Assembly: GCA_031763025.1 (NCBI GenBank)
Contig: JASSKH010000006.1
Location: forward strand, 6,073,691 to 6,137,690
DNA from: Macrocystis pyrifera
Taxonomy: Eukaryota > Sar > Phaeophyceae > Laminariales > Laminariaceae
Direction of reading: 5' to 3'
DNA: 64,000 nt
Made by a program: the position numbers and the translations under genes. Positions 20,626 through 30,874 of the stretch are shown here, in pieces. Positions within the stretch are counted from its first letter, which is position 1. Every line of letters starts with the position of its first letter. The notes beneath the pieces were generated by a model, which was not told the origin of the DNA, ran no database searches, and saw nothing but the letters and a program-made list of their open reading frames with translations.

Positions 20626-21330
20626 TTTACACCTGTGTTGCACTGCCCACAAAACACCAAAAAAAGTCCCGACAACACAGACAACGGAAGCAAGTCAGAG
20701 GCCGTTTTTTTACGTGAACTTTTCGTTTTTCTGCTCCAGTTCCGAACGCTTCCATCGAGCCAAATTTTGGCAGGGCAGATAAGAGCTCCTTGGTGCATTC
20801 CCGTGAGTGTGCTAAAACGACAGCACTCTTAGTGTCCTCCTTCGAGGCGGACCTCCTCGCTAAAGTTTGAAAATGTGGTTCCAGGCGATTGAATTTCCGG
20901 TTTCTTGTACTGTAGCCAAGTATTTTTTTTGTGTAGATTGATCAGGAGGAGAACCCAGAAGAAACGAGTACGTTTCAGTACGTTTCTCCTCGTTCTACAT
21001 AAGAAAAAAAAAAACTTGGCTACAGTACAAGGAACTGAAAATTCAAGCGCTTGGAACCACATTTTCAAACTTCAGCGACGAGGTCCGCCCCGAAGGAGGA
21101 CACTAAAAGTGCTGTCGCTCTGGCGCACTCACGGGAGTGCACCAAGGAGCTCATATCTGCCCTGCCAAATTTTGGCTCGATGGAAGCGTTCGGAGCTGGA
21201 GCAGAAAAACGGCAAGTCCACGTAAGAAAAACGGCGGCAGACGTGCTGCCAGTGTTTTTGTTGTCGGGACTTTTGGCAATATCAGTTTTTTTGTGGGCAT
21301 TACAACGCAGGTGTTGGTTTAGTTTTTTTT
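20626..21330. repeat. Large fold-back: ~345-bp inverted-repeat arms, ~20-bp loop
   Basis: The left arm (from ACACCTGTGTTGCACTGCCC through AGCCAAATTTTGGCAGGGCA to CTGTAGCCAAGTATTTTTTT) is mirrored by the right arm (AACTTGGCTACAGTAC ... GCCCTGCCAAATTTTGGCTC ... GTGGGCATTACAACGCAGGT). The arms meet near 20976. Identity is high but imperfect, about four in five by eye. No coding capacity is recognised. A transcript would form one long double-stranded hairpin. Confidence 0.85.
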
Positions 21331-21378
21331 TGCGGTAGTAGAAGCATTTGTGTTTTCCTTGGTGGGGAACGCCTCCAT

Positions 21379-21708
21379 ATGCATCGGAAACCCCTATACT
21401 GCTGTTGTTCGCTCGTGATGACTCCAGCTAGACTAGCGCTTACAGCAGAGATCAGGGAGCTTGCAGGCTGCCATCTGGCCAACAAGCAGCCACTGCGTGC
21501 TGCGTGCCACCATGATCTCTTTCTATCTACAAGGTCGTCTGCATATATTTTTGAAACCAGACAATATCCATTTTTTCTCGCGCAGGCGACCCGAAACAGG
21601 AGTCCGTTGGTGTTCAGTAGGGATTTCGACGATTTCGCTTGGACGGAGATTATAAGAATGCACCCCCTTCCTTTCAAAAAGGTCTGCAAGATTCCAAGGT
21701 GGCGGTAG
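21379..21708 (+). other. Unassigned open frame (109 codons)
   Basis: A plus-strand frame containing EIRELAGCHLANKQPLRAAC and FSRDFDDFAWTEIIRMHPLP has reasonable composition. It begins with an acceptor-like CTTACAGCAG and there is a GTCGTC after TCTACAAG. The minus strand is also open. I cannot show that it is expressed, nor name a family. Confidence 0.2.
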
Positions 21709-22460
21709 TGGCGAGTGGTAACGACATTCAACAAAAAAAGTCGATAAAATTACCGGTGCATCACAGCTCTGCAATGCGGTATAAAACACGTACCAGGTAC
21801 GTACGTATATTTACATTCTATTATTTGCAGGTTATTTGTGACCGACAGAATTTTCAATCGACGGTTGGGGCCGACTTCTGGAGACAGTACCATCCCAGTA
21901 TTCGATATCGAACGAGAACCGAGATAGATACGATACCGACACTGTACGCAAGAAAAACTATCGTAATCGATACGATTTCGATGTTTGATACGTCGAAGCT
22001 CTCGTTCAGTGTCAGCACAAAAAAACAAGGGGGATGCCAGGGGGTGGGAGGGCAAGAAAACGTTCAATACCTGGTATATATAACTGGTACCAGGTATTTA
22101 CGTACAATATATCGAACCTTCGATATTTTGATATATGCAAACTTCCGATACGATATACGAATATATCCAACACGAAAGCAAAAAAAAAAAAAGGAAGGAG
22201 CACAAGGATTGGCGATCGACGTCCGGTGATCGTTTGCATCGTCGCCAGCTTCTCGTGAACCACGGCTGCGCGAGTGTACCAGAGGCACACGCGAGAGAAT
22301 CGCACGACGCTGCCTGCTCCTGTTGCTGACAGGCCTAGACACTACTAGAATAGGACAATAGACGCGGTGAACTAAACACCGCTCCACAGGAGAGGTGAGA
22401 GTCGCCAGCATTCCTGAACCTTTACGTCTGGCACTAACTAATCGGAAAGATGGAACACAG

Positions 22461-22556
22461 TATTTTGGACCACAGTAAATATGCCTAGTGAAAATACTGG
22501 AATATATAGGCTTTTGTGTAAATGATGGGTCCTGATTACTATGGCCCCCCCGAATA
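22461..22556. mobile_element. Degenerate MITE, copy 5 (~96 bp)
   Basis: TATTTTGGACCACAGTAAAT at the left and ATGGCCCCCCCGAATA at the right match the 109-bp MITE termini with several substitutions and a ~13-bp net loss. This is an older copy. Confidence 0.6.
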
Positions 22557-22732
22557 ATTACGTACGATAACTTGATTTTAGTCGGCAAGTCGGCGGGCGA
22601 AGCCAGGTGATGAACAGCAACGAGTATAGAGAGTTGCCGACTTCCAGTTGCGGTGACTCAAGTCGTGCCGACTCGCGGCCCAATCGGAAGCAAAGATGGT
22701 GGCCACCGACGGCTTTTTTTTTTCTCGCACTG

Positions 22733-22762
22733 CTACAACAGTAGCTGCCGCTGTTGCTGAAA
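22733..22762 (-). CDS. Alternative terminal exon (FQQQRQLLL then stop)
   Basis: On the minus strand a strong acceptor (TTTTTTCTTGGTTTTCCAG) is followed in phase 0 by nine codons and TAG. This would end the gene at 22733 and make the exons at 17-19.6 kb a separate gene. The other two phases stay open for 60-70 codons, so choosing among them needs transcript data. Confidence 0.35.
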   Translation of the reverse strand, partial: FQQQRQLLL

Positions 22763-22860
22763 CTGGAAAACCAAGAAAAAAAAAACATCTACTCGGAAAA
22801 ATTTAAAAACAGAATAACGAAAACAACAAAACCCAAACACATTATAGCTCGTACTCGCAC

Positions 22861-22941
22861 CTCTTCCGGGTAGCATTGAGGCAACATCGCTGCCACGGGC
22901 TGTTTTTCTTCTTGTTCTGCGAGCTGCCATTGTTCCTGAGC
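22861..22941 (-). CDS. Internal exon of a minus-strand gene (27 codons, Gln/Glu-rich)
   Basis: Minus-strand acceptor CCGTTCTTCATTCCAG and donor GAAGAG before GTGCGAGT enclose 81 bases reading AQEQWQLAEQEEKQPVAAML then PQCYPEE, phase 0 on both sides. The preceding exon (23061-23248) ends in phase 0, so the junction is consistent. The Gln/Glu-rich helix suggests a coiled coil. The product is unknown. The next exon is either 22733-22762 or 19445-19574; both accept phase 0. Confidence 0.5.
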
Positions 22942-23060
22942 CTGGAATGAAGAACGGAGAAACAAAAAGTCCGAAAAAAAAAAACGTGAAGAAAATGAGA
23001 GGGCCGCATGGAACAATAAAATAAAATATTTATAGTATTTACCTGGTATACCGTACTTAC

Positions 23061-23248
23061 AGCTAGCAGGACAGACATGTATATCTGTAAGATGCATTTT
23101 TTTTTTTGGCATGCTGCTCTCCGGCGGCCGAGGGTACTTTCTCGCACTTTCGGCTGCGGGGCAAGCAAGGGGGCCGTGGGTACATTTCGACGCATGTCTG
23201 GATCCCGGCCGAGCACCGTGGCGGGCATTAAACGCCGCTGTGCTGACT
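23061..23248 (-). CDS. Internal exon of a minus-strand gene (188 bp)
   Basis: Minus-strand acceptor CCTTTGTTTTTTAG and a perfect donor (CTAGCT before GTAAGT). In phase 1 it reads SAQRRLMPATVLGRDPDMRR, then NVPTAPLLAPQPKVREST, LGRRRAACQKKK and a hydrophobic end ILQIYMSVLLA, leaving phase 0. The basic stretch includes A11 coding Gln-Lys-Lys-Lys, a slippage-prone site. Composition and splice signals support a real exon. No domain is recognised, and the upstream exon was not found: 23.4-26 kb is mostly repeats. Confidence 0.5.
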
Positions 23249-23406
23249 CTAAAAAACAAAGGATTGCTTTCCGCCTCGCCAAGCCGAGTAGATGACGTGG
23301 AAAACCCCACATTTTTTTCGCAAGTAAATAGCCCGCCACCCTCGAACACTCCTTTAAGCCCCCTCTGTTGTACATATGTTTTCAACCTCACGAGTCAGCA
23401 GATGAA

Positions 23407-24330
23407 GTAGCAGCAGCAGCAGACATACAGCAGCAAGAGCAGTACACATCTGTCGGCCGTCGTATCTGTTGCACCAAGCCCTTTGACGGGTAGTGCACAC
23501 CTAACACCGAGCACGTTCGTGACCACAAAACTGCCTCCCTCGGTCCTTCTACCTGGGAGAATTTGGTATACCAGGTATTGGTGTCATACCTAGCTAGTTG
23601 TCCAGCAGCAGCAGCAGAAGCAACAACATACAGCAGCAACAGTACACATCTGTCGGCCGTCGTATCTGCTGCACCAAGCCCTTTGACGGGTGGTGTACAC
23701 CCACACCGAGCACATTTGTGACCACAAAACTGCCTCCCAAGGTCCGTCTACCTGGGAGAATTTGGTACAACAGATATTGGTGGCATGCCTAGCTAGTTGT
23801 CCAGTCGCACGCTCTCAGCAGCAGGTAATCGCAACGGGCAACAGCCACAGAGCCAGGCCCACACTGCCTCCCGTCTCACTGTACTGCCCCGTGTGGCACC
23901 GGACACAATCCACACTGCCCGACTGCCTGACTGATGTTCTTCCCGCATGATACGACGAGCTGTGTGCACTTTCAACAACGAAGAATTTTCTCCGCTGAAT
24001 TTTCTCTGCGTTAAAAATGCTCAACAAATTTGAAATTGCCCGCTTTCAACCCGTCCAGTTTTGGTTTTCGATCAACCTCAGCAGCAGCAGCAATAAACGT
24101 CTGTCGAGGGTTTCACTTAGCCCTTTGACGTACACCACGCATCTCACACCGAGAACGTGCGTGACAAAAAAACTGGCTCCCTCGGTTGGTCTACCTGGAT
24201 CAGGTATCTCCTGTATTATATAGTAGGTATCACACCTAGCGAGTTATCCAGTCGCACGCAGGTAATCGCACCGGGCAAGAGTCACAGAGCCAGGCTCATT
24301 CTACCGCCCCGTCTCCCTCTACCCCCCCTG
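23407..24330. repeat. ~200-bp tandem duplication plus a diverged third copy, CAG-seeded
   Basis: Units at 23407-23603 and 23607-23810 share ACACATCTGTCGGCCGTCGT, CAAGCCCTTTGACGGGT, GAGCAC..TGTGACCACAAAACTG, TCTACCTGGGAGAATTTGGT and CTAGCTAGTTGTCCAG, and are near-identical. A third unit (24085-24260) is diverged, and a shared downstream segment (GTAATCGCA..GGGCAA..CACAGAGCCAGGC) occurs after units 2 and 3. Each begins with an (AGC)n run. Confidence 0.8.
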
Positions 24331-24339
24331 TCTCGGTGT

Positions 24340-24520
24340 GCATCTGGCATAGTAGTAATAGGAGTATAGTAGTACCTGTTAGTATTTAATATTAGTATAG
24401 TAGTAGTTGATGTAGCAGTAGTAGTATTAATATTAGTAGGAGGAGCAGCAGAATAGTAGTATAATAGTAGCAGTAGTATGGTAGTAGGTAGTAGTGCTGC
24501 CGTTGCCACGAGTCTGCTGC
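24340..24520. repeat. TAG/TAT trinucleotide-rich stretch
   Basis: AGTAGTAATATTAGTAG-type sequence. Non-coding. Confidence 0.7.
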
Positions 24521-24939
24521 TGTAACCATGAGTTTATTATACTGATTTTGAGAGTCATTAACTTAAACGAAGAGATAAACATTTCACGGCAAGGAAGTGC
24601 AGATGTTTTTTCATGAAGCCCTTAGTCGTGTATGTAGACATGTTGATGTTAATAGTAATGTTACGATTTCTGCTACTGCTGTTGCCGCGAGTCTGAGCAC
24701 TAGTTTGACAGTCATTATCAAAGTCTCATGACCAATAGATGCAGATAACTTTTTCATCGTGCCCCAGCTGTACGTATACCTGTACATGAATAAATACAGA
24801 GAAGCTATGCCTCCTACTAATAGTGATGTTTTGGGTTTTTTGGCCTTTCTGCACTATTGACGTTGTTTTTGACACGCAGATATAGAACTCTGAAGTAGTT
24901 TGTACAGTATATAGTAGTTGTAGTTGTAGTATTAAAACT

Positions 24940-25720
24940 AATAGTAGCCCATGGTACCGAGTGCATGCTGCTTACATTAATGCCTGTCCAATAGCAGTAG
25001 TCGTTGTGGTGTCCGATATTGCTGTTGATGCCGTATGTATGCTGCTTCTACCTGGCCAATAGCAGCAGATGCCCTCAACCGTATATAATATGTAGCCTGT
25101 AAATCAATAGAATTCTAATATTAATATTACGGTGGTCCATAGTTAATAGGACCTACGGTACACAAAACCCTATATATTTCCCTATTTTTACTAACAATAT
25201 TTGGTCCTGTTAACTATGGTCCCCCGTAATAGTAGTCGTAGTAGTATAGTATTTTGTAGCGTGCATGCTGCTTCTACCTTTACTACAACAGTAGTACATA
25301 TATCTGCGTAGTAGTGGTGGTGTATATTGAGAGTATCAGCATAGTACTCACGTCCCCAATCCATGGTACCGCTTGCATGCTACGTTGCCGTTGTATGAAA
25401 GTTACGACTGCAGTAGCAGTAGCAGTATTTATTCATGCTGCTTTTACCTGTACTGCATCTACGTAATACTGGCAGTGGTGTATACTATCACAGCAGTATA
25501 GCAGTCATGCCCCAACCCATCGTACCGCGTGGTTATTTGACCTCTCCGTTTACCATGAGGTTGTCTGTATTGTATGAGCGATTGGTCATGCTCTAGCAGT
25601 AGTACTTATTAGTCTTAGTAGTAGTGTACCAGGTAGTATTTTGTAGGGTGCATGCTGCTTCTACCTGCGTAGTAGTGGTCGTGGTGTATTGCAACAGTCT
25701 AGTAGTCAACCCATGGCACC
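24940..25720. repeat. Degenerate tandem family around GCATGCTGCTTCTACCTG
   Basis: GCATGCTGCTT(C/T)TACCTG recurs near 24964, 25043, 25262, 25434 and 25648. It is often followed by GTAGTAGTGGTGGTGTAT and CCCAACCCATGGTACCGCGT. The average period is ~170-215 bp, old and interrupted by a MITE at 25125-25231. Confidence 0.55.
25125..25231. mobile_element. 109-bp MITE family, copy 6 (107 bp)
   Basis: TATTACGGTGGTCCATAGTT at the left, ACTATGGTCCCCCGTAATA at the right. The interior is in copy 1 orientation. Confidence 0.85.
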
Positions 25721-25726
25721 GCGTGC

Positions 25727-25957
25727 ATGTATTCACCACAGAAAGAGTGGTACTCAGTTCCTGCTGACCACCATAATATTAATCTTTCCTTCGAGCAATA
25801 CGCTAACCCATGGCTCATGTTTCCGCCAAGAGCAGCTGTAACACGTGTGTTACCTGTGGCTCCCTTTTCGCCTTGCGACGCCCCCGGGATTTCACGTTAC
25901 CTACATCCCGAAGGGGAACCTTGTAAAATGATCAGATACAGTATTTCCACTTCGTGA
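25727..25957 (+). CDS. Possible small protein or terminal exon (76 codons), unknown
   Basis: An open frame reads KEWYSVPADHHNINLSFEQY, then ANPWLMFPPRAAVTRVLP, ISRYLHPEGEPC and MIRYSISTS before the stop. Composition is balanced and protein-like, unlike the surrounding repeat frames. It begins at an ATG and also has an acceptor-like TTCACCACAG just inside, so it could be a complete 76-residue protein or the last exon of a plus-strand gene. No family recognised and no promoter evidence. Confidence 0.35.
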   Translation: MYSPQKEWYSVPADHHNINLSFEQYANPWLMFPPRAAVTRVLPVAPFSPCDAPGISRYLHPEGEPCKMIRYSISTS

Positions 25958-26309
25958 CCTAGATACTTCAGGGCAGATATATTCCTGATCTGTATGATCT
26001 AGCTACAACAGTAGCCATGGTAGCGGGTGGGAGGCAGCCTCGTACAAAATCTGCATGTTTTAGCACAAGTTTCCTGGGTCGGATCTGCACTCTCTCTTCA
26101 GAATCTGCACAACACACCATAATGGAAGGGTAGGATCTATCCGTAGATGATCGATCAGCAGCTTATCTGTCTGCAGATGACCTATCTGCAGATTATCTGT
26201 CTGGTCTGTAGATGATATATCTGTCCGATGTGTGTCTATATGAAGCCCGTTCACAGTTCGGCTCAAAACCTCGCCGGTCAGGTAGGGATTGGTTGGGTAA
26301 AGGTGACCC

Positions 26310-26410
26310 GACCCGGCTCGTGAGAGTTTGAAAAAAATCCTGACCGGACCCGACCGGACCCGACCCAACCTGACCCGACCCGACCCATGAGATTTCAAAT
26401 ACATCTCGAC
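26310..26410. repeat. (GACCC)n-type degenerate repeat
   Basis: GACCCGACCGGACCCGACCC and neighbours, a decayed pentanucleotide array. The Gly/Arg/Ser-rich minus frame over it is an artefact. Confidence 0.7.
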
Positions 26411-26576
26411 CCGACCAGATCCGCAAGTCCGGTCAGAACCCGCGAATAACCCTGGAAAATCCACCACCCCGGACGAAAATATAAGGAACGTTCGGGTGTT
26501 CACATTCATGCCCCAACGGACCTTACATTTCCGCCCAAAAAAAAAAGAGAAAAAAAACACGGAGGGTGTGTGTTAC

Positions 26577-26591
26577 CTGCCGTTCTGGAGT
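26577..26591 (-). CDS. Candidate 15-bp microexon
   Basis: On the minus strand TTCTCTTTTCGTTTTCCCTTTCAG (strong acceptor) is followed by 15 bases coding TPERQ and then GTAACACAC (good donor). A 3n microexon of this size is possible, but with no neighbouring exons it may be a chance pairing of signals. Confidence 0.2.
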
Positions 26592-26689
26592 CTGAAAGGG
26601 AAAACGAAAAGAGAAACCGATGATAGTGTAGTATGGTTGTCGCTGTGTATGTAGGAGCAGGACATTTGTATCCCTCCGTTCGTCTTCAA

Positions 26690-27420
26690 GCGAAGTTGAT
26701 TGATAAGGTCAACGCAGAGGGCTAAGGAAAATCGTTCCGCTTTTGCAACAAAAGTAAAAGATACGGAACATGTCGCGGCGACCATCCCCTTTTCGCTAAC
26801 CTTGGAGCAAAGTTCGTTGATAGGCCTACGAAGAGCCTAGGAATACGTCTCGACGTAACCATCCCTTTGCTAGCCTAGCCTTGAAACCAAGTTGATTGGT
26901 AGGCCCACTATCTGTAGAGGCTATACGGTAAAATCGTTGAAGTTATCATCTTCGGAAAAAAAGAAAAGAAAAGAAAAAAAAGTATCACCGTGACCATCCC
27001 TCTGTTAGCTTTGAAGCCAATTTGATTCGTGGGCCTACTACTTTGTAGAGACTAGGAACATCCTTGAGGCTTTGAACGAAAACCAAAAAAGAAAACTAGA
27101 AAAACCTATGAACGCGACGGCCCCTTCGCTAGGCCTAGAGACCACAGACTAGAGAGCCTAGGATTCTTGTTGCGGTTTCGTATTGAAATTTCAAAACAAG
27201 TGTCACTGCGACCATCCTTCTGCTGTAGCCTTCTGAAAATATTTTCCATGGCATTAATTGTATCTTCGCCCATTGTCTCAAACTCGTAACAACACATCCG
27301 GGGTCAAATTGCAGTAGGATCTTCCCCCCCTCCCTTCCCCCCTGCGGTAGACGCCTTTTATTTCGCTCGTCGTCTCGCGTCGAAGCGAAGTTGATTGATT
27401 GATAAATAAAGAGGCCCAGG
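26690..27420. repeat. Degenerate ~70-140-bp tandem repeat (CATCCCTCTGTTAGC family)
   Basis: Units near 26783, 26855, 26992, 27117 and 27212 share GACCATCCCTxTGCTAGC, AAGTTGATTGATAGGCC and CTAGGAA. A related unit recurs at 30550-30575 beside the second 42-bp array, so both blocks may descend from one duplicated region. Confidence 0.6.
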
Positions 27421-27445
27421 ACTACCATTGCACACCTCGGACAGA

Positions 27446-27890
27446 TCAGCTCACGGTAGCTCACCGGTGAGCCTCGTGAGCTACATGAGCTGCGCATGTT
27501 TTCCTGGCTTGAGCTATAGGAGGGTAGCTCATCTGCACACGTTTTCAAAGCTTGAGCTATAGAGGATATCACATCTGCACATATATGTCCAGAGTGAGCT
27601 ATAGGAGCTACATGAGCTAGCTCATCTACCTCCGAGATGAGCTATAGGAGCTACATGAGCTACACATGTTTCCCCTGGCTTGAGCTATAGGCGGTAGCTC
27701 ATCTGCATAAGTTTCCAAAGCTTGAGCTATAGGCGATAGCTCATGTTCACATGTTTTCAAAGCTTGAGCTATAGACGGTAGCTCATCTACGCATGTTTTC
27801 AAAGCTTGAGCTATAGGCGATAGCTCATCCGCACATGTTTTCAAGGCTTGAGCTATAGGGGATAGATGAGCTAGCTCATGAACTATAAAA
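27446..27890. repeat. 42-bp palindromic satellite, block 1 (~10 units)
   Basis: Unit GAGCTATAGGCGATAGCTCA followed by TCTGCACATGTTTTCAAAGCTT. The TGAGCTA...TAGCTCA arms make each unit a potential hairpin. Because 42 is a multiple of 3, the minus strand stays open and would encode a 14-residue repeat (ELSPIAQALKTCAD). Units start near 27509, 27551, 27594, 27639, 27682, 27722, 27764, 27806 and 27848. A second block lies at 30180-30475. Confidence 0.9.
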
Positions 27891-28029
27891 GTGACCAATA
27901 CAAGTACGCAAAATAGAACATCAATACAAACAACCATACATTTGTTGTACGTGCGAGGTACAGCATGTGGTATTATATTGCAGTAGATCGATCTGGTCGA
28001 CACCCGGCAGAATTTGATTTTTTCGCTTT

Positions 28030-28314
28030 TTGACCACAACAGCTACACAGCGGCTGTCAGCTGTAACCACGCACACCACAAGAGGCGCTTGCACAAAACA
28101 CAACAACGACACAACACAGCAACACCCCCAGTGTGCCCACGACCCGGGGGGTAGCAGCTCTAGCGGCGCGTCGGCCGAAGACCAGGCTGGCGCCGGGCAG
28201 CAAGCGGATCCATCGATGGATGTGGACCCCACCAACAACGCCATCGATGTGGATGATGAGGACAACGGTCAAATCCAGGCCGAAAGCAAGGTGCATGATT
28301 CGGAGGTCGTGTGA
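28030..28314 (+). CDS. Possible acidic small protein or 3' exon (94 codons), unknown
   Basis: The frame ends in a natural-looking acidic tail, MDVDPTNNAIDVDDEDNGQ then SKVHDSEVV and stop. It is preceded by an Ala/Gln/Gly linker and a Thr/His/Gln-rich start that may be non-coding. An acceptor-like CAACACCCCCAG lies inside (near 28131), so a terminal exon of ~180 bp is equally possible. Acidic low-complexity tails occur in many nuclear proteins, so no function can be assigned. Confidence 0.35.
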   Translation: MTTTATQRLSAVTTHTTRGACTKHNNDTTQQHPQCAHDPGGSSSSGASAEDQAGAGQQADPSMDVDPTNNAIDVDDEDNGQIQAESKVHDSEVV

Positions 28315-29143
28315 TTTTGCCCACCTAGACTATGTTGCTGCTGTTCGAGCTACATAATCCAATCTGTGTGTTTCTCTGGAGTAGTTCAAGGGTAGGGGAC
28401 TGTACTACTGTAGTCGCAAGGTGGATGTACCCTGTATCTATGAAGAGAGCTGTACTCGTAGCTGTAGCCGTGTGAGGTTTCTTTTTTCGTCCAGGTGCTT
28501 AGTATTTAATAACCGTACTCGCACGAACACAGCAGCAACGATGACCATACAGCAGTTTGTTGGTTCTTGTCGGCGGCTGATGTATTATGCTTCTTTCGCA
28601 GCTGACTTTTAACGTATTTTCCAATAGTACAGCAGTACCGTGCATGATGTGTGTTCGAGATGCCTCGCTTGTTTAGCGCTTACAAGTCCTGTGCACCTTC
28701 GCACGCTGCGCTTACCAACAGGAGACCAAGGAGACAGCTATTCGTGATATACCACCCACCAAGCGGGTTTAGGCGGTGTATACCGTACCCGGCAAAACAG
28801 CTACCCGGTCTGACGAGGACGTCTTCGACGAGCACGAAGGGGAAAGCTCAAGCTTCACGTAGATGCCTTAGAGATAAACTGAGGCAGCGGCGGATCTGCT
28901 GTGTTTTGTTTTGTGATGTCCTTCACGGCAGTTCATCTGTTTGCGTGTTTTTTGGCGATGTACTATTGATGGTAGATAGTTTTTCGTGTCTGCCTCTCTG
29001 TCTCGTCTGCACCTTGTGGTAGGCCCCGGAAATGGTGTTCAAGGAACCGTATGTCCGGGATTCAGATGATGCTGCATTATGAATGGTTGGTGGGTGGATG
29101 GGTTGGCAAGTTGGTTTTTCGCTGGCGTTGCAGCGCACCATTA
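28315..29143. other. No gene recognised
   Basis: Mixed unique sequence. A 123-codon plus frame (28651-29022) has Cys/Phe-rich low quality and no splice context. Confidence 0.4.
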
Positions 29144-29146
29144 TTA

Positions 29147-29907
29147 GGGCCACTCCTAACGAACACAAAAAATCACGATTAGTGAGATTTTTGCCGTGAA
29201 TCGTGATTTTTTTTTGTCGTGAATCACGACAAAAACATCACGATTCATGATGCCATTTTTTTTTAGCTTTTCCCTAAAAAAAAACAAAATCACGATTCGT
29301 GACATTTGTCGTGTCTCAAAATACGCCTGATCAAGGCACTACGCAACCCACGTGCACCAACGGTCTCCGATGGTCGGCATAGGGGCATGGCAGACTCTGC
29401 TTCGTACGCCGCTTGTGAACAACGGGCGGCTACCCAAAGACACCGCTGGGCGCGGGCTAACGAGGAGGTTGTGGCCTCGAAATTTCCAGGAGGAGGAGCC
29501 ACTGCTGGAAGACAAACGCGAAAATGACCTGGGGATGTCACGGGCTAGGCTAGGCAGACGGCTTGCGAGATGGAATCTCGCGAAACGAGCTTGGCCGACG
29601 GCCGGTGAAGTTGGAATCTCGCAGGCTGGGTCAGGCTTCGGCCCGCGATGCGAATATGTCACGGGCTGGGCCGGCCGGGTGCGGCCGGCCCAGCCTGGCC
29701 TGGCCGTGCCCCACTCTCGAGAGTTTGCTCCACACCCCCAAAAAACGTTGGGTTTGAAAATATCAGAACTTTAACTATTTGAAAATATCACGAAACGCGA
29801 TGTTTTTCGGCTTTTTTCGTTAGAACTGAAATGTCCCGGATCGTGATCTTTTGGCATGCCTAAAAATCACGAATCGTGATTTTTTTTCGGTTCGTTAGGA
29901 ACGGCCC
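29147..29907. mobile_element. Non-autonomous TIR transposon (761 bp) with TTA duplication
   Basis: Ends GGGCCACTCCTAACGAACAC (left) and, complemented, GGGCCGTTCCTAACGAACCG (right) are ~40-bp terminal inverted repeats. TTA flanks both sides (29144-29146 and 29908-29910), the pattern of PIF/Harbinger-type insertion (family knowledge). At least six copies of a TCACGATTCGTGA-like palindrome crowd the two ends. The middle is GC-rich with a GGCCGGCC palindrome and no transposase frame, so it would need an enzyme from elsewhere. Confidence 0.85.
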
Positions 29908-30179
29908 TTAATAGCAGTAGCCATACTAATCATGTTCATGTTATTCTATATATGAGTCTACTGTAGTATGAGTATGCGAAATGTGCCAATAGTAACATCG
30001 ATATTGACTGTCGCTCGTACCGTCGTTAAAATTGAATATGCATGGTAAGCTGTTCAACCCATATTATTCCTAGAATTTCGCACTTATCCCTGAGGGTGGT
30101 CTTTTTCAGCTACTTATCTTACACGCACGTGTTGCCGAGAATGAGCTACAAATGAGCTGCGTACATGAGCTATGATTAC

Positions 30180-30475
30180 GTTCTCCGGGGGTGAGCTATA
30201 GGCGATAGCTCATCTGCACATCTTTTTCTTGCTTGAGCTATAGGTGGTAGCTCATCTGCACATGTTTTGAAGGCTTGAGCTATAGGGGATAGCTATCTAC
30301 ACATATTTTCCTAGACTGAGCTATAGGAGCTACATGAGCTAGCTCATCTACCTCTGAGATGAGCTATAGGAGCTACATGAGCTACACATGTTTCCCCCGG
30401 CTTGAGCTATAGGCGGTAGCTCATGTTTTCGAAGCTTGAGCTATACACGATATATGAGCTAGCTCATGAACTGTC
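30180..30475. repeat. 42-bp palindromic satellite, block 2 (~7 units)
   Basis: Same GAGCTATAGGCGATAGCTCA unit as 27446-27890, including the variant pair ending AGCTAGCTCATCTACCTC and the same terminal GAGCTAGCTCATGAACT. Shared variants in the same order suggest one array was duplicated and later separated. Confidence 0.9.
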
Positions 30476-30685
30476 CGGGGTGTGTACCATCGTGGTGTTG
30501 AAATCGAAAATAAATAAAAGCAAAATATGTAAAAAAACCCGGCTGACCTTGAGCATCCCTCTGTTAGCCCTGAAGCGAAAAGGCTTGTTGCTTCGTGTGG
30601 ACATTTTCCCGAATCTGCCCGCCAAACAAGACCCATCGACTCCCCCATCGTTCAAAGCCATCCTGCCCCCAAGGGCACAATGCCA

Positions 30686-30716
30686 GACAGACAGATAGAC
30701 TGCCAGACTGACTGCC

Positions 30717-30747
<31 letters not shown>

Positions 30748-30779
30748 AAGGCAGACAGACAGGCAGACAGACAGACAGC
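30686..30779. repeat. (AGAC)n microsatellite
   Basis: Imperfect AGAC tetranucleotide, ~90 bp. It leads into the G-rich tract at 30806. Confidence 0.95.
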
Positions 30780-30805
30780 ACACCGGCGGAGTAGGCGATG
30801 GGGAA

Positions 30806-30825
30806 GGGGGGGGGGGGGGGGGGGG

Positions 30826-30869
<44 letters not shown>
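30806..30869. repeat. G22-A-G41 tract: poly(C) tail of the LINE copy 1
   Basis: On the minus strand this is C41-T-C22, directly joined to GAGTACG of the LINE 3' end. It is read as the retrotransposed tail. Confidence 0.9.
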
Positions 30870-30874
30870 CGTAC

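Noticed and set aside
23400-24330. CRISPR-like array
   Set aside because: The repeats are ~200-bp tandem duplications seeded by CAG runs, not short direct repeats with unique spacers.
30686-30869. Regulatory G-quadruplex promoter
   Set aside because: The tract is explained by an (AGAC)n repeat abutting the poly(C) tail of a LINE. No gene start is nearby.
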